Source of the DNA: Ideonella benzenivorans
Lineage (GTDB): Bacteria > Pseudomonadota > Gammaproteobacteria > Burkholderiales > Burkholderiaceae_C
Length of the DNA: 64,000 nt
Direction of reading: 5' to 3'
NCBI RefSeq assembly: GCF_020387415.1
Contig: NZ_JAGWCB010000010.1
Span: 310,001 to 374,000 of the forward strand
A program made the position numbers and the translations under genes. Position 1 is the first letter of the stretch. Each line of letters opens with the position of its first letter. Positions 52,201-61,848 of the stretch are shown here, in pieces. Under the pieces are notes generated by a model. The model made no database searches, was not told the DNA's origin, and saw only the letters and a list, made by a program, of their open reading frames with translations.

Positions 52201-53787
52201 ATGGCACTCACCGCCCTGCTCTCGGTCTCTGACAAGACCGGCATCGTCGAATTGGCCCAGGCCCTGCACGGCCACGGCATCCGCCTGCTGTCCACTGGCG
52301 GCACCGCCAAGCTGCTGGCCGGCGCCGGTCTGCCGGTGACCGAGGTCAGCGAGATCACCGGCTTCCCGGAAATGCTCGACGGCCGCGTCAAGACCCTGCA
52401 CCCGCGCGTGCACGGTGGCCTGCTGGCCCGCCGCGATGTGCCCGCGCACATGGCCGCGCTGAAGGAACACGGCATCGACACGATCGACCTGCTGATCATC
52501 AACCTGTACCCCTTCGCCCAGGCCACGGCCAAGGCCGATTGCACCTTCGAGGACGCGATCGAGAACATCGACATCGGCGGCCCGGCCATGCTGCGGGCCG
52601 CGGCCAAGAACTGGCAGGACGTGGGCGTGGTGATCGACCCGACCGACTACCCGCAGGTGCTGGCCGAGCTGGCCGACTCCAAGGGCACGGCCCTGACCCG
52701 CAAGACCAAGTTCATGCTGGCCAAGAAGGTGTTCTCGCACACCGCCGCCTACGACGGCATGATCAGCAACTACCTGACCTCGCTGGAAGCCGGCTCGGAA
52801 GAGAAGACCGCCGAGGTGCCCAAGCGCGAGGAATACCCCGCCGTCTTCAACCTGCAGCTGCACAAGGTGCAGGGCATGCGCTACGGCGAGAACCCGCACC
52901 AGAGCGCCGCTTTCTACAAGGAGGCTGCCCCGGCCGCCGGCCTGCTGTCGGGCTGGACCCAGATCCAGGGCAAGGAGCTGTCCTTCAACAACATCGCCGA
53001 CGCCGACGCCGCCTGGGAATGCGTCAAGGCCTTCGACGTGCCGGCCTGCGTGATCGTCAAGCATGCCAACCCCTGCGGCGTGGCCGTGGGCGCCACGCTG
53101 CTGGAAGCCTACGAGAAGGCCCTGAAGACCGACCCGACCTCGGCCTTCGGCGGCATCATCGCCTTCAACCGCCCGCTGGACGCCGACGTGGTCGAGAAGA
53201 TCCACGCCAACAAGCACTTCGTCGAAGTGGCCATCGCGCCGCAGATCACCCCGGCCGCCCGCAGCGCCTACGCCGCCAAGACCAACGTGCGCCTGCTGGA
53301 AGTGCCGATCAGCAAGGCCGTCAACGCGCTGGACATGAAGCGCGTGGGCGGCGGCATGCTGCTGCAGTCGTCGGACCACATCGACGTGGTCGGTGAGCTG
53401 AAGGTGGTCTCCAAGCTGCAGCCCACCGCCCAGCAGCTGGCCGACCTGAAGTTCGCCTGGACCGTGGCGCGCTTCGTGAAGTCCAACGCCATCGTCTTCT
53501 GCAAGGACGGCATGACCTTCGGCGTTGGTGCCGGCCAGATGAGCCGCCTGGATTCGGCCCGCATCGCCAGCATCAAGGCCCAGGCCGCCGGCCTGAGCCT
53601 GTCGGGCACCGCGGTGGCCAGCGACGCATTCTTCCCGTTCCGTGACGGCCTGGACGTGGTCGTGGACGCCGGCGCCACCTGCGTCATCCACCCGGGTGGC
53701 TCGGTGCGCGACGAAGAAGTGATCGCCGCCGCCGACGAGCGCGGCATCGCGATGGTGCTGACCGGCACCCGCCACTTCCGCCACTGA
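52201..53787 (+). CDS. purH: Bifunctional AICAR transformylase/IMP cyclohydrolase PurH
   Basis: A 528-residue enzyme for the last two steps of purine synthesis. N-terminal MGS-like IMP cyclohydrolase domain ([35 protein letters not shown]) and C-terminal transformylase ([42 protein letters not shown]). The start codon has no ribosome site, so translation may depend on coupling with fis 44 bases upstream. Ends in a strong terminator. Confidence 0.98.
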   Translation: MALTALLSVSDKTGIVELAQALHGHGIRLLSTGGTAKLLAGAGLPVTEVSEITGFPEMLDGRVKTLHPRVHGGLLARRDVPAHMAALKEHGIDTIDLLIINLYPFAQATAKADCTFEDAIENIDIGGPAMLRAAAKNWQDVGVVIDPTDYPQVLAELADSKGTALTRKTKFMLAKKVFSHTAAYDGMISNYLTSLEAGSEEKTAEVPKREEYPAVFNLQLHKVQGMRYGENPHQSAAFYKEAAPAAGLLSGWTQIQGKELSFNNIADADAAWECVKAFDVPACVIVKHANPCGVAVGATLLEAYEKALKTDPTSAFGGIIAFNRPLDADVVEKIHANKHFVEVAIAPQITPAARSAYAAKTNVRLLEVPISKAVNALDMKRVGGGMLLQSSDHIDVVGELKVVSKLQPTAQQLADLKFAWTVARFVKSNAIVFCKDGMTFGVGAGQMSRLDSARIASIKAQAAGLSLSGTAVASDAFFPFRDGLDVVVDAGATCVIHPGGSVRDEEVIAAADERGIAMVLTGTRHFRH

Positions 53788-53812
53788 TCCCTGGGGCCAG
53801 GCCCCGGCCTGC

Positions 53813-53838
53813 AGCCCGGCCTCCGTGCCGGGCTTTTT
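53813..53838 (+). terminator. Terminator after purH
   Basis: AGCCCGGC (53813-53820), 6-base loop, GCCGGGCT (53827-53834), then TTTTT. Classic Rho-independent form, 26 bases after the purH stop. Confidence 0.9.
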
Positions 53839-53879
53839 CATGCCCCCGGTCCTTGCCGGCTCCGATTAACATGCCCGCC

Positions 53880-54434
53880 ATGACCCGTGTGATCGGCATC
53901 GACCCTGGCCTGCAGTGCACCGGCTTCGGCGTCGTCCAGAAGGAAGGCAGCCAGCTGCACTACGTGGCCAGCGGCACCATCCGCACCACCAGCGGCATCG
54001 AACTGGGCGACCTGCCGGGGCGCCTCAAGATGATCTTCGAAGGCGTGCAGGAGGTGGTGCGGCGCTACGAGCCCGACCAGGCCTCCTGCGAAATCGTCTT
54101 CGTCAACGTGAACCCGCAGAGCACGCTGCTGCTGGGTCAGGCCCGGGGCGCGGCCGTCACGGCCCTGGCCACCTCCGGCCTGCCGGTGGCGGAGTACACG
54201 GCGCTGCAGATGAAGAAGTCGGTGGTGGGCCATGGCCATGCGCGCAAGGACCAGATCCAGGAGATGGTCAAGCGCCTGCTGAACCTGCCCGGCCTGCCCA
54301 GCAAGGACGCGGCTGATGCGCTGGGCCTGGCCATCACCCATGTGCACGCGGGCGGCTCCTTCGCCGCGATGGCCCAGGTCACCACGTTGCACCGCCGCAC
54401 CCACGCCCAGTTCAAGGGCGGGCGGACCTACTAA
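53880..54434 (+). CDS. ruvC: Holliday junction resolvase RuvC
   Basis: A 184-residue endonuclease: [20 protein letters not shown] with the first catalytic Asp, [20 protein letters not shown] (catalytic Glu equivalent in the usual IEEVF position reads EIVF), and [15 protein letters not shown] with the last acidic pair. ATG 53880 is preferred; ATG 53871 is in frame. No ribosome site is visible. ruvA and ruvB are not in the window. Confidence 0.96.
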   Translation: MTRVIGIDPGLQCTGFGVVQKEGSQLHYVASGTIRTTSGIELGDLPGRLKMIFEGVQEVVRRYEPDQASCEIVFVNVNPQSTLLLGQARGAAVTALATSGLPVAEYTALQMKKSVVGHGHARKDQIQEMVKRLLNLPGLPSKDAADALGLAITHVHAGGSFAAMAQVTTLHRRTHAQFKGGRTY

Positions 54435-54435
54435 G

Positions 54436-54561
54436 CTACTGAGAGCGCCCCAGGGCCCGCCACAGCCGCCAGGACTGCAGCACGGGGATCAGACCGGCCA
54501 GCGGCCACAGGTTGGCCAGCAACAGGCCCTGCTGGGCGTGACGGGCCAACGGCTCAGTCAT
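54436..54561 (-). CDS. Possible 41-residue membrane-like small protein
   Basis: A short frame beginning at ATG 54561, which lies inside the last codons of the ArsR gene (8-base overlap, different frame), and ending TAG at 54436. The sequence starts MTEPLARHAQQGLLLANLWP and continues with a hydrophobic stretch LAGLIPVLQSWRLWRAL that could be one membrane helix. It fills the gap to the convergent ruvC stop. No family is recognised and it may be chance. Confidence 0.35.
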   Translation of the reverse strand: MTEPLARHAQQGLLLANLWPLAGLIPVLQSWRLWRALGRSQ

Positions 54562-54871
54562 GGGAAGCAGCCCCGTCGGCGCCCCCCGGCTGCGCGGTCA
54601 CGCCGCGCCGATCCCCCAGACCGAACAGGCCGGCAAAGCCCAGCAGGGCTTCCTCCAGCACCGACAGGTTGAGCCGGTAAGTGATGCTGGTGCCAGACTT
54701 GGTGGAAGTGACCAGCTCCGCCTCACGCAGCGCCTGGAAGTGGGCCGACAGCGTGGACTTGCCGAGGGTGAAATGGTCGGCCAGCTCGCCGGCCGTCATG
54801 TCCCGCTCGCGCAGCAACTGCAGGATGCGCCGCCGTGTCGGGTCGCTCAGGGCTTTGAAGACTTTGTCCAT
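54554..54871 (-). CDS. ArsR-family transcriptional repressor (SdpR-like)
   Basis: A 105-residue winged-helix repressor: MDKVFKALSDPTRRRILQLL, LADHFTLGKSTLSAHFQALR, EAELVTSTKSGTSITYRLN. No Cys metal ligands are present, so it is of the SdpR/non-metal type rather than a metal sensor. A palindrome sits 14 bases upstream of its start. Its 3' end overlaps a possible 41-residue gene. Confidence 0.92.
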   Translation of the reverse strand: MDKVFKALSDPTRRRILQLLRERDMTAGELADHFTLGKSTLSAHFQALREAELVTSTKSGTSITYRLNLSVLEEALLGFAGLFGLGDRRGVTAQPGGADGAASHD

Positions 54872-54885
54872 TTTCGTAGTTTCGC

Positions 54886-54898
54886 AAATCTTCGATTT
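54886..54898. promoter_or_regulatory. Palindrome AAATC-TTC-GATTT upstream of the ArsR gene
   Basis: A perfect 5-bp inverted repeat with a 3-base centre, 14 bases upstream of the ArsR start in an AT-rich pocket. A likely autoregulatory operator for the winged-helix protein. Confidence 0.45.
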
Positions 54899-54924
54899 AT
54901 GCCGAGCCCTGCCCCTCAGGCACG

Positions 54925-54957
54925 AAAAAGCCCGGCGACGGAATACCGTGGCCGGGC
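54925..54957 (-). terminator. Terminator after the RND efflux operon
   Basis: On the minus strand GCCCGGC (54951-54957) pairs with GCCGGGC (54930-54936), with inner CACGG/CCGT pairing, followed by TTTTT. It lies 24 bases after the outer-membrane component gene. Confidence 0.85.
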
Positions 54958-54981
54958 GGGCGGTCCTGAGCGCAGCGCGGG

Positions 54982-56409
54982 TCAGGACGGCTCAGATGCG
55001 CTGGCCGGGGTCTGGGCCGAGAGAGCAGCCCCCCGCTCTTCCCCGCCCAGCGCCTTGTACAGGCTCAGGCGGTTGAGCAGTTCACCCAGGCGCACCTGCA
55101 CCAGGCCCTGCTGCGCGCTGGCCAGCGAGCGTTCCACGTCCAGGTAGTCCAGCTGGCTGGCCGCCCCGACGTCGTACTTCAGCTTGGTCAGGCGGTAGCG
55201 CTCGCGCTCGGCCTCCAGCAGCCCCCTCTGAGCCTGCACCTGCTGACGCCACTGGTCCTGTCCCTGCAAGGCGGTGGCCGTCTCGCTGAAGGCCGTCTGC
55301 ACCGCCTTCTCGTACTGGGCCACGGCGATGTCGCGGTTGACCTTGGCCACCTCGACGTTGGCCTGCCGGCGACCGGCGTCGAAGATGCTGAGCAGTACCG
55401 AGCCGGTGATGGTCGAGGCACTGACGCCGTCATGGATCAGGGCCGCGAGGCTGTCACTGGCCACACCGTAGCTGCCGCTGAGCGTGATGGCCGGGAACAA
55501 CGCGGCACGGGCCGCGCCAATGTTGGCGTTGGCGGCCAGCAGGCTTTGTTCCGCCTGCATCACGTCGGGCCGCCCCAGCAGCAACTCGGACTGGGCCTGG
55601 GCGGGCACATCCGCCAGCCAGTGGGCGTCGGCGGCGGCCATCGCGCCCGGCAGCAACTCGGCCGGCAGGCTTTCACCCACCAGCAGGTTGAGCGCGTTCA
55701 GGTCGGCATCGCGCTGGCGCTGCAGCTGGGCCACGGTCGCCCGGGCCTGGGCCGACAGGGTCTGCACGCCGCGCAGATCCAGCTCGGAGGCCGCCCCGAC
55801 ATCGGCCCGCAGCCGGGTCAGGCGCAACGTCTCGTCGCGCGTGGCCAGGGTGCGCTGCGCCAGCGCCAGCTGCTCCTCGTCGGCGGCCAGCGTCAGCCAG
55901 GCCGCGGCCGTGCCGGTGACCAGCGACAGCCGGGCCGAACGGGCCGCCGCCACATTGCCCAGCAGCGTGGCGCCGGCCGCATCGCTGGCATTGCGCAGGC
56001 GGCCGAACAGGTCCACCTCATAGGACGACAGCTGCAGCCCGGCGGTGAAGGTGTTGACCTCCTTGCCGCTGCTGTTGGGCGCCCGCTCGCCGGCCAGGCC
56101 CAGGCCCAGCGAGGGCCAGCGGTCGGCATCGGTGATGCGCAGCTGGGCTCGGCTGCGCTCCACCCCCAGCACCGCCACCCGCAGGTCGCGGTTCTGGCGC
56201 AGTGCGCGCTGGATCACCTGGCGCAGGCGTTCGTCGCGCACCAGCTCATGCCAGCCCGGCAGGGCGGCCGGACCGGCCACCTCGGTGGCCGGCAACTGGG
56301 CCGGCACCGGCAGCGCCGGACGCTGATAGTCGGGGGCCAGGTTGAGACAGCCCGCCAGGCCCAGGCTCAGGGCCAGCGGCGTCAGGGTCATCGTGAGACG
56401 CCGGAACAT
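54982..56409 (-). CDS. RND efflux outer-membrane factor (OprM/NodT family)
   Basis: A 475-residue lipoprotein: signal ending LGLAGCLNLAPDYQRP with the lipobox LAGC, then two repeated outer membrane efflux domains (VDLFGRLRNASDAAGATLLG; GRPDVMQAEQSLLAANANIG). It forms the trimeric channel-tunnel joined to the RND pump. Its ATG overlaps the pump stop by one base (TGATG). Last gene of the operon. Confidence 0.95.
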   Translation of the reverse strand: MFRRLTMTLTPLALSLGLAGCLNLAPDYQRPALPVPAQLPATEVAGPAALPGWHELVRDERLRQVIQRALRQNRDLRVAVLGVERSRAQLRITDADRWPSLGLGLAGERAPNSSGKEVNTFTAGLQLSSYEVDLFGRLRNASDAAGATLLGNVAAARSARLSLVTGTAAAWLTLAADEEQLALAQRTLATRDETLRLTRLRADVGAASELDLRGVQTLSAQARATVAQLQRQRDADLNALNLLVGESLPAELLPGAMAAADAHWLADVPAQAQSELLLGRPDVMQAEQSLLAANANIGAARAALFPAITLSGSYGVASDSLAALIHDGVSASTITGSVLLSIFDAGRRQANVEVAKVNRDIAVAQYEKAVQTAFSETATALQGQDQWRQQVQAQRGLLEAERERYRLTKLKYDVGAASQLDYLDVERSLASAQQGLVQVRLGELLNRLSLYKALGGEERGAALSAQTPASASEPS

Positions 56410-59400
56410 CAGTGCTCCTCCCCACCGTTGAGCATGCCGCCCACGGCGCTTTCAGTCTTCTCCGAGGAGATCATCGTGTTGTGCCCACTGACGTGGCCAC
56501 CCTTGAACAGGCGGCGGATCACGACATAGAACACCGGCACCAGGAACACGGCCAACACCGTCGCGGTGATCATGCCGCCCATCACGCCCGTGCCGATCGC
56601 CCGCTGGCTGGCCGAGCCGGCGCCTGACGAAATCGCCAGCGGCAGCACGCCCAGGATGAAGGCAAACGAGGTCATGATGATCGGGCGGAAACGCAGGTGG
56701 CAGGCCTCCAGCGTGGCCTTGAGCAGGCTCTTGCCTTCGGCCTGCAGGTCCTTGGCGAACTCGATGATCAGGATGGCGTTCTTCGCGGACAGGCCGATGA
56801 TGGTGATCAGGCCCACCTTGAAGTACACGTCATTGGGCATGCCGCGCAGCCAGACGCCGCACAGCGAGCCCAGTACCCCCAGCGGCACCACCAGCAGCAC
56901 CGCCACCGGGATGCTCCAGCTCTCGTAGAGCGCGGCCAGGCACAGGAACACCGCCAGCATCGAGAAGGCCATCAGGTAGATCGCCTGCGAGCCGGAGAGC
57001 TTCTCCTCACGCGACTGGCCCGTCCACTCAAAGCCGAAGCCCGGCGGCAGCTGGCTGGCCAGCTTCTCCATCTCGGCCATCGCGTCACCGGTCGAGTAGC
57101 CCGGCGCGGCGTCACCGGCGATCTTCATCGCCGGATAGCCGTTGTAGCGGATGGTCTGGATCGGGCCGTTGACCCAGCGGGTCGAGGCGAAGGCCGACAG
57201 CGGCACCTGCTGGCCCTTGCTGTTGGGCACATAGAGCTTGAGGATGTCCTCCGGCGTCATGCGGGCCGCGGCCTCGGCCTGCACCACCACCCGCTGCAGA
57301 CGGCCCGCATTGGGGAAGTCGTTCACATAGGTGGAGCCCAGCGCGGTGGACAGCACCGAACCGATGGTGCTGAACGACACGCCTTGCGCGGCGGCCCGCT
57401 CACGGTCGATGTCGAGCTGCAACTGCGGCGCGTCTTCCAGGCCGTCGGGGCGGATGCCCGTCAGCACCTTGCTCTGCATGGCCATGCCCAGCAGCTGGTT
57501 GCGCGCGGCCAGCAGGGCGGTGTGGCCCTGGCCGGAGCGGTCCTGCAGGCGAAAGCTGAAGCCCGTGGCCGTGCCCAGCTCGGGGATGGGCGGCGGGCTG
57601 AGCGGGAAGATGAAGGCATCACGGATGCCCATCAGCGCCCCGAAAGCCCGCCCCGCCAGGGCCTGCGCCGAATGCTGCGCCCCCTTGCGCTCTTCCCAGG
57701 GCTTGAGTGGCACGAAGGCCAGGGCCGCGTTCTGACCGGAGCCGGCGAAGGAGAAGCCCAGCACGCCCACCACCTTGTCCACTTCAGGCTGGTGCAGGAA
57801 GAACTGCTCCACCTGCCCCACCACGGCCGAGGTGCGGGCCTGCGAGGCGCCTGGCGGCAGCTGGATGTTGACGATCAGGTAGCCCTGGTCCTCGTTGGGC
57901 AAGAAGGAGGTCGGCAGCTTGGTGTAGAGGAAACCCACCGCGCCGACGATGGCGGCGTAGATCACCAGGTAGCGTCCGGCGCGCGGCAGCACCCGGGCGA
58001 CCAGGCCTTCGTAACCCTTGGCGGTACGCTTGAAGCGGCGGTTGAACCAGCCGAAGAAGCCGCCCTTCTCATGGTGATCCTCGGCCACCGGCTTGAGCAG
58101 CGTGGCACACAGCGCGGGGGTCAGCGTCAGGGCCAGGAAGGCCGAGAACAGGATGGACACCGCCATCGACAGCGAGAACTGGCGGTAGATGTTGCCCACC
58201 GAGCCGCTGAAGAAGGCCATGGGCAGGAACACCGAGACCAGCACCACGGTGATGCCGATGATGGCGCCGGTGATCTGGCCCATCGCCTTGATGGTCGCGT
58301 CGTGCGGCGACAGGCCCTCCTCGGCCATGATGCGCTCGACGTTCTCCACCACCACGATGGCATCGTCCACCAGGATGCCGATGGCCAGCACCATGCCGAA
58401 CAACGTCAACACGTTGATCGAGAAGCCCAGCGCCAGCATCACCGCGAAGGTGCCCGTCAGCGCCACCGGCACCACGATGGTCGGGATCAGCGTGTAGCGG
58501 ATGTTCTGCAGGAACACCAGCATCACGATGAAGACCAGCGCAATGGCTTCGGCCAACGTCTTGACGACTTCCTCGATCGAGATCTTGACGAAATTCGAGC
58601 TGTCGTAGGGGATGTCGTAGCTCACGCCTTCGGGCATGTACTTCTGCAGCTCGGCCATGCGCTGCTTGATGGCCTCGGCTGTCGCCAGCGCATTGCCACC
58701 CGGCGACTGCTGGATGCCGATGCCCGAAGCCGTCACGCCATTCAGACGAGAAGAACTGGTGTAGGCCTGGCCGCCGACTTCAATGCGCGCCACATCCTTC
58801 AGGCGCACGGTGGAGCCGTCGGTGTTGGCCCGCACGATGATCTTGCCGAAGTCCTCGACGGTGTGCAGCTGGCCGTTGACGTTGATCGTGGCGTAGATCG
58901 TCTGGCCCTTGTCCGCGGGCAGCGCACCGATGCTGCCGGCCGAGACCTGCAGGTTCTGCGCGGCGATGGCAGCGTTGACGTCGGCCGTGGACAGGCCGTA
59001 GCCCACCAGCTTGGCCGGGTCGACCCAAATGCGCATCGAGCGCTCGGTGCCGAACAGCTGGGCCTGGCCCACGCCCGGGATGCGCAGCAGTTCCGGCTGG
59101 ATGTTGCGCGCCGCATAGTCGCCCAGCGCCACGGGGTCGTAGGCCGGGTTCTTGGACGTCATCATCACGAACAGCAGGAAGTTCGAGCGCGCCTTGTCGA
59201 TGCGCACGCCCTGCTGCGTCACCGCGCTGGGCAGACGCGGGGTCGCGCGGCTCAACCGGTTCTGCACCTCGATCTGGGCGATGGAGACATCGGTGCCCGG
59301 CTCGAAGGTGACGGTGATGTTGCCCGAGCCGTTGGCGTCGGCGCTGGACTCCATGTAAATCAGGCCCGGTGCGCCATTGAGCTCCTGCTCGATGACGGAC

Positions 59401-59588
59401 AGCACGCTGTCCTCCAGCACCTGGGCAGAGGCGCCCGGGTAGGCCGTGGTGATGACGATGGACGGCGGTGCCACCGTCGGGTACTGGGCCACCGGCAACC
59501 GTGTGATGGCGGCCGCCCCGAGTACGACGATGAACAGCGCGATGACCCACGCGAAGATGGGTCGGTCGATGAAGAAACGGGATCGCAT
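56409..59588 (-). CDS. RND multidrug efflux pump, HAE1 family (AcrB/MexB-like)
   Basis: A 1059-residue inner-membrane pump. Start MRSRFFIDRPIFAWVIALFI, porter motifs GASAQVLEDSVLSVIEQELN, proton-relay helix with ILVDDAIVVVENVERIM, and the second half GLITIIGLSAKNAILIIEFA. Length and motifs match proton-driven drug pumps. AGGAG lies about 12 bases before ATG 59588. It is the middle gene of a three-gene operon. Confidence 0.97.
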   Translation of the reverse strand: MRSRFFIDRPIFAWVIALFIVVLGAAAITRLPVAQYPTVAPPSIVITTAYPGASAQVLEDSVLSVIEQELNGAPGLIYMESSADANGSGNITVTFEPGTDVSIAQIEVQNRLSRATPRLPSAVTQQGVRIDKARSNFLLFVMMTSKNPAYDPVALGDYAARNIQPELLRIPGVGQAQLFGTERSMRIWVDPAKLVGYGLSTADVNAAIAAQNLQVSAGSIGALPADKGQTIYATINVNGQLHTVEDFGKIIVRANTDGSTVRLKDVARIEVGGQAYTSSSRLNGVTASGIGIQQSPGGNALATAEAIKQRMAELQKYMPEGVSYDIPYDSSNFVKISIEEVVKTLAEAIALVFIVMLVFLQNIRYTLIPTIVVPVALTGTFAVMLALGFSINVLTLFGMVLAIGILVDDAIVVVENVERIMAEEGLSPHDATIKAMGQITGAIIGITVVLVSVFLPMAFFSGSVGNIYRQFSLSMAVSILFSAFLALTLTPALCATLLKPVAEDHHEKGGFFGWFNRRFKRTAKGYEGLVARVLPRAGRYLVIYAAIVGAVGFLYTKLPTSFLPNEDQGYLIVNIQLPPGASQARTSAVVGQVEQFFLHQPEVDKVVGVLGFSFAGSGQNAALAFVPLKPWEERKGAQHSAQALAGRAFGALMGIRDAFIFPLSPPPIPELGTATGFSFRLQDRSGQGHTALLAARNQLLGMAMQSKVLTGIRPDGLEDAPQLQLDIDRERAAAQGVSFSTIGSVLSTALGSTYVNDFPNAGRLQRVVVQAEAAARMTPEDILKLYVPNSKGQQVPLSAFASTRWVNGPIQTIRYNGYPAMKIAGDAAPGYSTGDAMAEMEKLASQLPPGFGFEWTGQSREEKLSGSQAIYLMAFSMLAVFLCLAALYESWSIPVAVLLVVPLGVLGSLCGVWLRGMPNDVYFKVGLITIIGLSAKNAILIIEFAKDLQAEGKSLLKATLEACHLRFRPIIMTSFAFILGVLPLAISSGAGSASQRAIGTGVMGGMITATVLAVFLVPVFYVVIRRLFKGGHVSGHNTMISSEKTESAVGGMLNGGEEH

Positions 59589-59604
59589 GCGATGCGCTCC
59601 TGAC

Positions 59605-60870
59605 TCAGTGGCTGGCCGCCGAGGCCGGGGCTGACGCAGCCGCCGGGCCCGAGGCCACGCCATCCGGCGTCCACGGCACCGGGTTCACCGGGGTCTTGGG
59701 ACGGATCTTCTGGAAGCCATCGACCACCACCTGGTCGCCCGGCTGCAGACCACCCAGCACCACCCACTGGCTGCCCTGGGTGCCGCCCAGCTGCACCGGG
59801 CGCACGCTGACCTGCTTGTCCGGCGTGACGACCATCACCGTGTCGCCGGTGGTGCCGCGGGAGACGGCCTGCTGCGGCACCAGGATGGCGTCCGTGGCCT
59901 TGGCCGTGGCAATGCGCACCTTCACATACAGGCCCGGCAGCAGTTCGCCCTTGGGGTTGGGCAGTTCGGCGCGCAGTGTCACCTGGCCGGAGGTGCTGTC
60001 CACCGTGATGTCGGAGAACAGCAGCTTGCCCGCCAGCGGGTACACCGTGCCGTCGTCCAGCACCACATGCACCTCGGCCGAGCCGGCCTTCTGGAACTTG
60101 CCGGCCTCGACGGCCCGCTTGAGCTTCATCGCGTCGGCGGCCGACTGGGTGAAGTTGACGTAGAGGCTGTCGATCTGCTGCACCGTGGCCAGCAGCGTGG
60201 CCTCGCCCGCGCTGACCAGCGCGCCCTCGGTCACCTCGGCCCGGCCGATGCGGCCGCTGATCGGCGACAGCACGGCGGTATAGTCCACGTTGAGCTTGGC
60301 CTGCACCACGGCCGCCTTGGCCGCGGCCACATCGGCCTGGGCCTGCTTGTAGCTGGCCTGGGTGCTCACCCAGTCCTGGTCACTGATGGCCTTGGCCTGG
60401 GCCAGCGGGCGGTTGCGCTCCAGCGTGGCCTGGGCCTGCATCAGCACGGCCTCGGCCTTGGCCTGGCTGGCCTGGGCGCTGTCCAGCGCTGCGCGGTAGG
60501 GCACCGGGTCGATCTCGAACAGGCTCTGCCCGGCCTTGACCAGGCTGCCTTCGGTGAACAGCCGGCGCTTGACCACACCGGTCACACGGGCGCGCACCTG
60601 GGCCGTGCGGATGGCCTCCAGGCGGCCGGGCAGCTCGGTCGTGACGTCCACGGCAGCGGTCTTGGCCGTGATCACCCCCACCGGCGCAGGCGGCATCTGT
60701 CCGCCGCCGGCCCCACCCGCCCCCTGACCGCAGCCCGCCAGCACCAGCATGGCGGCCGCCACACCGGCCAGCGGCCACGCCCGGCGCACGGAAGAGGCCA
60801 CCACCGCACGGGAGGTGGACGAAGAGGACAAGGGCGCCGGATCCAGCGCGATCGGGGGCTTGAAAGCCAT
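59605..60870 (-). CDS. RND efflux periplasmic adaptor (AcrA/MexA-like)
   Basis: A 421-residue lipoprotein. A basic N-terminus, helix and lipobox LVLAGCGQG are followed by the barrel-sandwich and hairpin domains (ELPGRLEAIRTAQVRARVTG, LNVDYTAVLSPISGRIG) and a beta-barrel (LRAELPNPKGELLPGLYVKV). It links pump and outer-membrane channel. ATG 60870 has AAAGGA 5 bases upstream; ATG 60876 is in frame but too close to the ribosome site. Confidence 0.96.
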   Translation of the reverse strand: MAFKPPIALDPAPLSSSSTSRAVVASSVRRAWPLAGVAAAMLVLAGCGQGAGGAGGGQMPPAPVGVITAKTAAVDVTTELPGRLEAIRTAQVRARVTGVVKRRLFTEGSLVKAGQSLFEIDPVPYRAALDSAQASQAKAEAVLMQAQATLERNRPLAQAKAISDQDWVSTQASYKQAQADVAAAKAAVVQAKLNVDYTAVLSPISGRIGRAEVTEGALVSAGEATLLATVQQIDSLYVNFTQSAADAMKLKRAVEAGKFQKAGSAEVHVVLDDGTVYPLAGKLLFSDITVDSTSGQVTLRAELPNPKGELLPGLYVKVRIATAKATDAILVPQQAVSRGTTGDTVMVVTPDKQVSVRPVQLGGTQGSQWVVLGGLQPGDQVVVDGFQKIRPKTPVNPVPWTPDGVASGPAAASAPASAASH

Positions 60871-60957
60871 GGTCATCCTTTGCTGACTCGCATCAGACCT
60901 CCGGTCACAGGATCGACCGGGCCGGAGGTGGGCATGTTGGGGTTGAGGCGAAGAGTT

Positions 60958-60981
60958 TACATACAATCTTGAATGTATGTT
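60958..60981. promoter_or_regulatory. AcrR-type 24-bp operator palindrome
   Basis: Near-perfect inverted repeat with outer arms ACATACA and TGTATGT between the divergent efflux operon and TetR gene. The left half is TACATACAATCT, the right half TGAATGTATGTT. It differs at few positions from the E. coli AcrR site (TACATACATT..TGAATGTATG) and should bind the TetR protein encoded at 61008. Confidence 0.85.
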
Positions 60982-61007
60982 CGATGACAGGGCCACACGG
61001 AGAAACC

Positions 61008-61637
61008 ATGGCGCGACGCACCAAAGAGGATGCCCAGGTGACACGCCACCGCATCCTGGATGCCGCTGAGCAGGTGTTCGAGGCCCAGGGCGTGGCCCGG
61101 ACCTCGCTGCAGCAGGTGGCGGCCACTGCCGGGGTGACCCGGGGCGCCATCTACTGGCATTTCAAGGACAAGGCTGAGCTGTTCTCCGCGATGATGGACC
61201 GGGTGCTGCTGCCCTGCGAATGGGCCGTGGATGATGCCGACCACATCGAGGACGAGCACCCCGACCCCTTGTCCGCCGTGGCGGCCCTGGCCCTGGCGCC
61301 GCTGGAGCAGTTGAGCGGAGATGCCCGCCTGCGCCGCGTGTTCACCATCGCGATGCACTTCACCGAGTACACCGACGAGATGTCGGCAGTGCAGCACCGC
61401 TGCCAGGAGGGCATTGCCGGCTATGTCGACGAAATGGCTCGGCTGCTGCGGCAGGCGATGCGCCAAGGTCTGCTCAGCCCCCAAATGGACGACCACACCC
61501 AGGCCACCGCGCTGTTCGCGCTGGTGGATGGCCTGATGCACAACTGGACCCGCATGCCCAGCGCCTTCGACCTGATGGCCGTGGCCCGGACCGGGGTGGA
61601 CACCTTTTTGCGCGGCCTGCCCCGGCCGGCCGCCTGA
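61008..61637 (+). CDS. TetR-family repressor of the RND operon (AcrR-like)
   Basis: A 209-residue TetR regulator: MARRTKEDAQVTRHRILDAA, helix-turn-helix LQQVAATAGVTRGAIYWHFK, then DKAELFSAMMDRV as in AcrR/TtgR. The ligand domain (about 85-205) has AcrR-like MHFTEYTDEM and the TtgR-type VDGLMHNW segment. GGAGA lies 7 bases before ATG 61008. Its operator overlaps both divergent promoters, so it represses itself and the pump. Confidence 0.95.
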   Translation: MARRTKEDAQVTRHRILDAAEQVFEAQGVARTSLQQVAATAGVTRGAIYWHFKDKAELFSAMMDRVLLPCEWAVDDADHIEDEHPDPLSAVAALALAPLEQLSGDARLRRVFTIAMHFTEYTDEMSAVQHRCQEGIAGYVDEMARLLRQAMRQGLLSPQMDDHTQATALFALVDGLMHNWTRMPSAFDLMAVARTGVDTFLRGLPRPAA

Positions 61638-61646
61638 GGCGGCGCG

Positions 61647-61832
61647 TCAGAGAAAGGCCGGTAGCCGTTCCAGCAGCAGCACCGCCACGGCCCCCAGGCC
61701 GGCCAGCACCGTCCACTTGACCAGCACCACGCCGCGCCGGCGCCAGAGCGGATTGCCAGTGCCGATGTAGGCCGCGAAGCACAGCAGCCCGGCCACCAGC
61801 AGCAGACCGAAGACCAGACGGAAGATCATCAT
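61647..61832 (-). CDS. Small two-helix membrane protein downstream of lpxC
   Basis: A 61-residue protein with two hydrophobic segments (LVFGLLLVAGLLCFAAYIG; VLVKWTVLAGLGAVAVLLLE) joined by a basic loop (PLWRRRG). No family is recognised with certainty. It begins at a double Met 16 bases after the lpxC stop, without a clear ribosome site. ATG 61829 is an equal alternative. Confidence 0.72.
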   Translation of the reverse strand: MMIFRLVFGLLLVAGLLCFAAYIGTGNPLWRRRGVVLVKWTVLAGLGAVAVLLLERLPAFL

Positions 61833-61848
61833 CGGGCGGGCCGCCGCA

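Noticed and set aside
50767-53841. A 1024-codon minus-strand frame opposite dusB, fis and purH
   Set aside because: Antisense to three certain genes and overlaps the purH terminator and dusB promoter.
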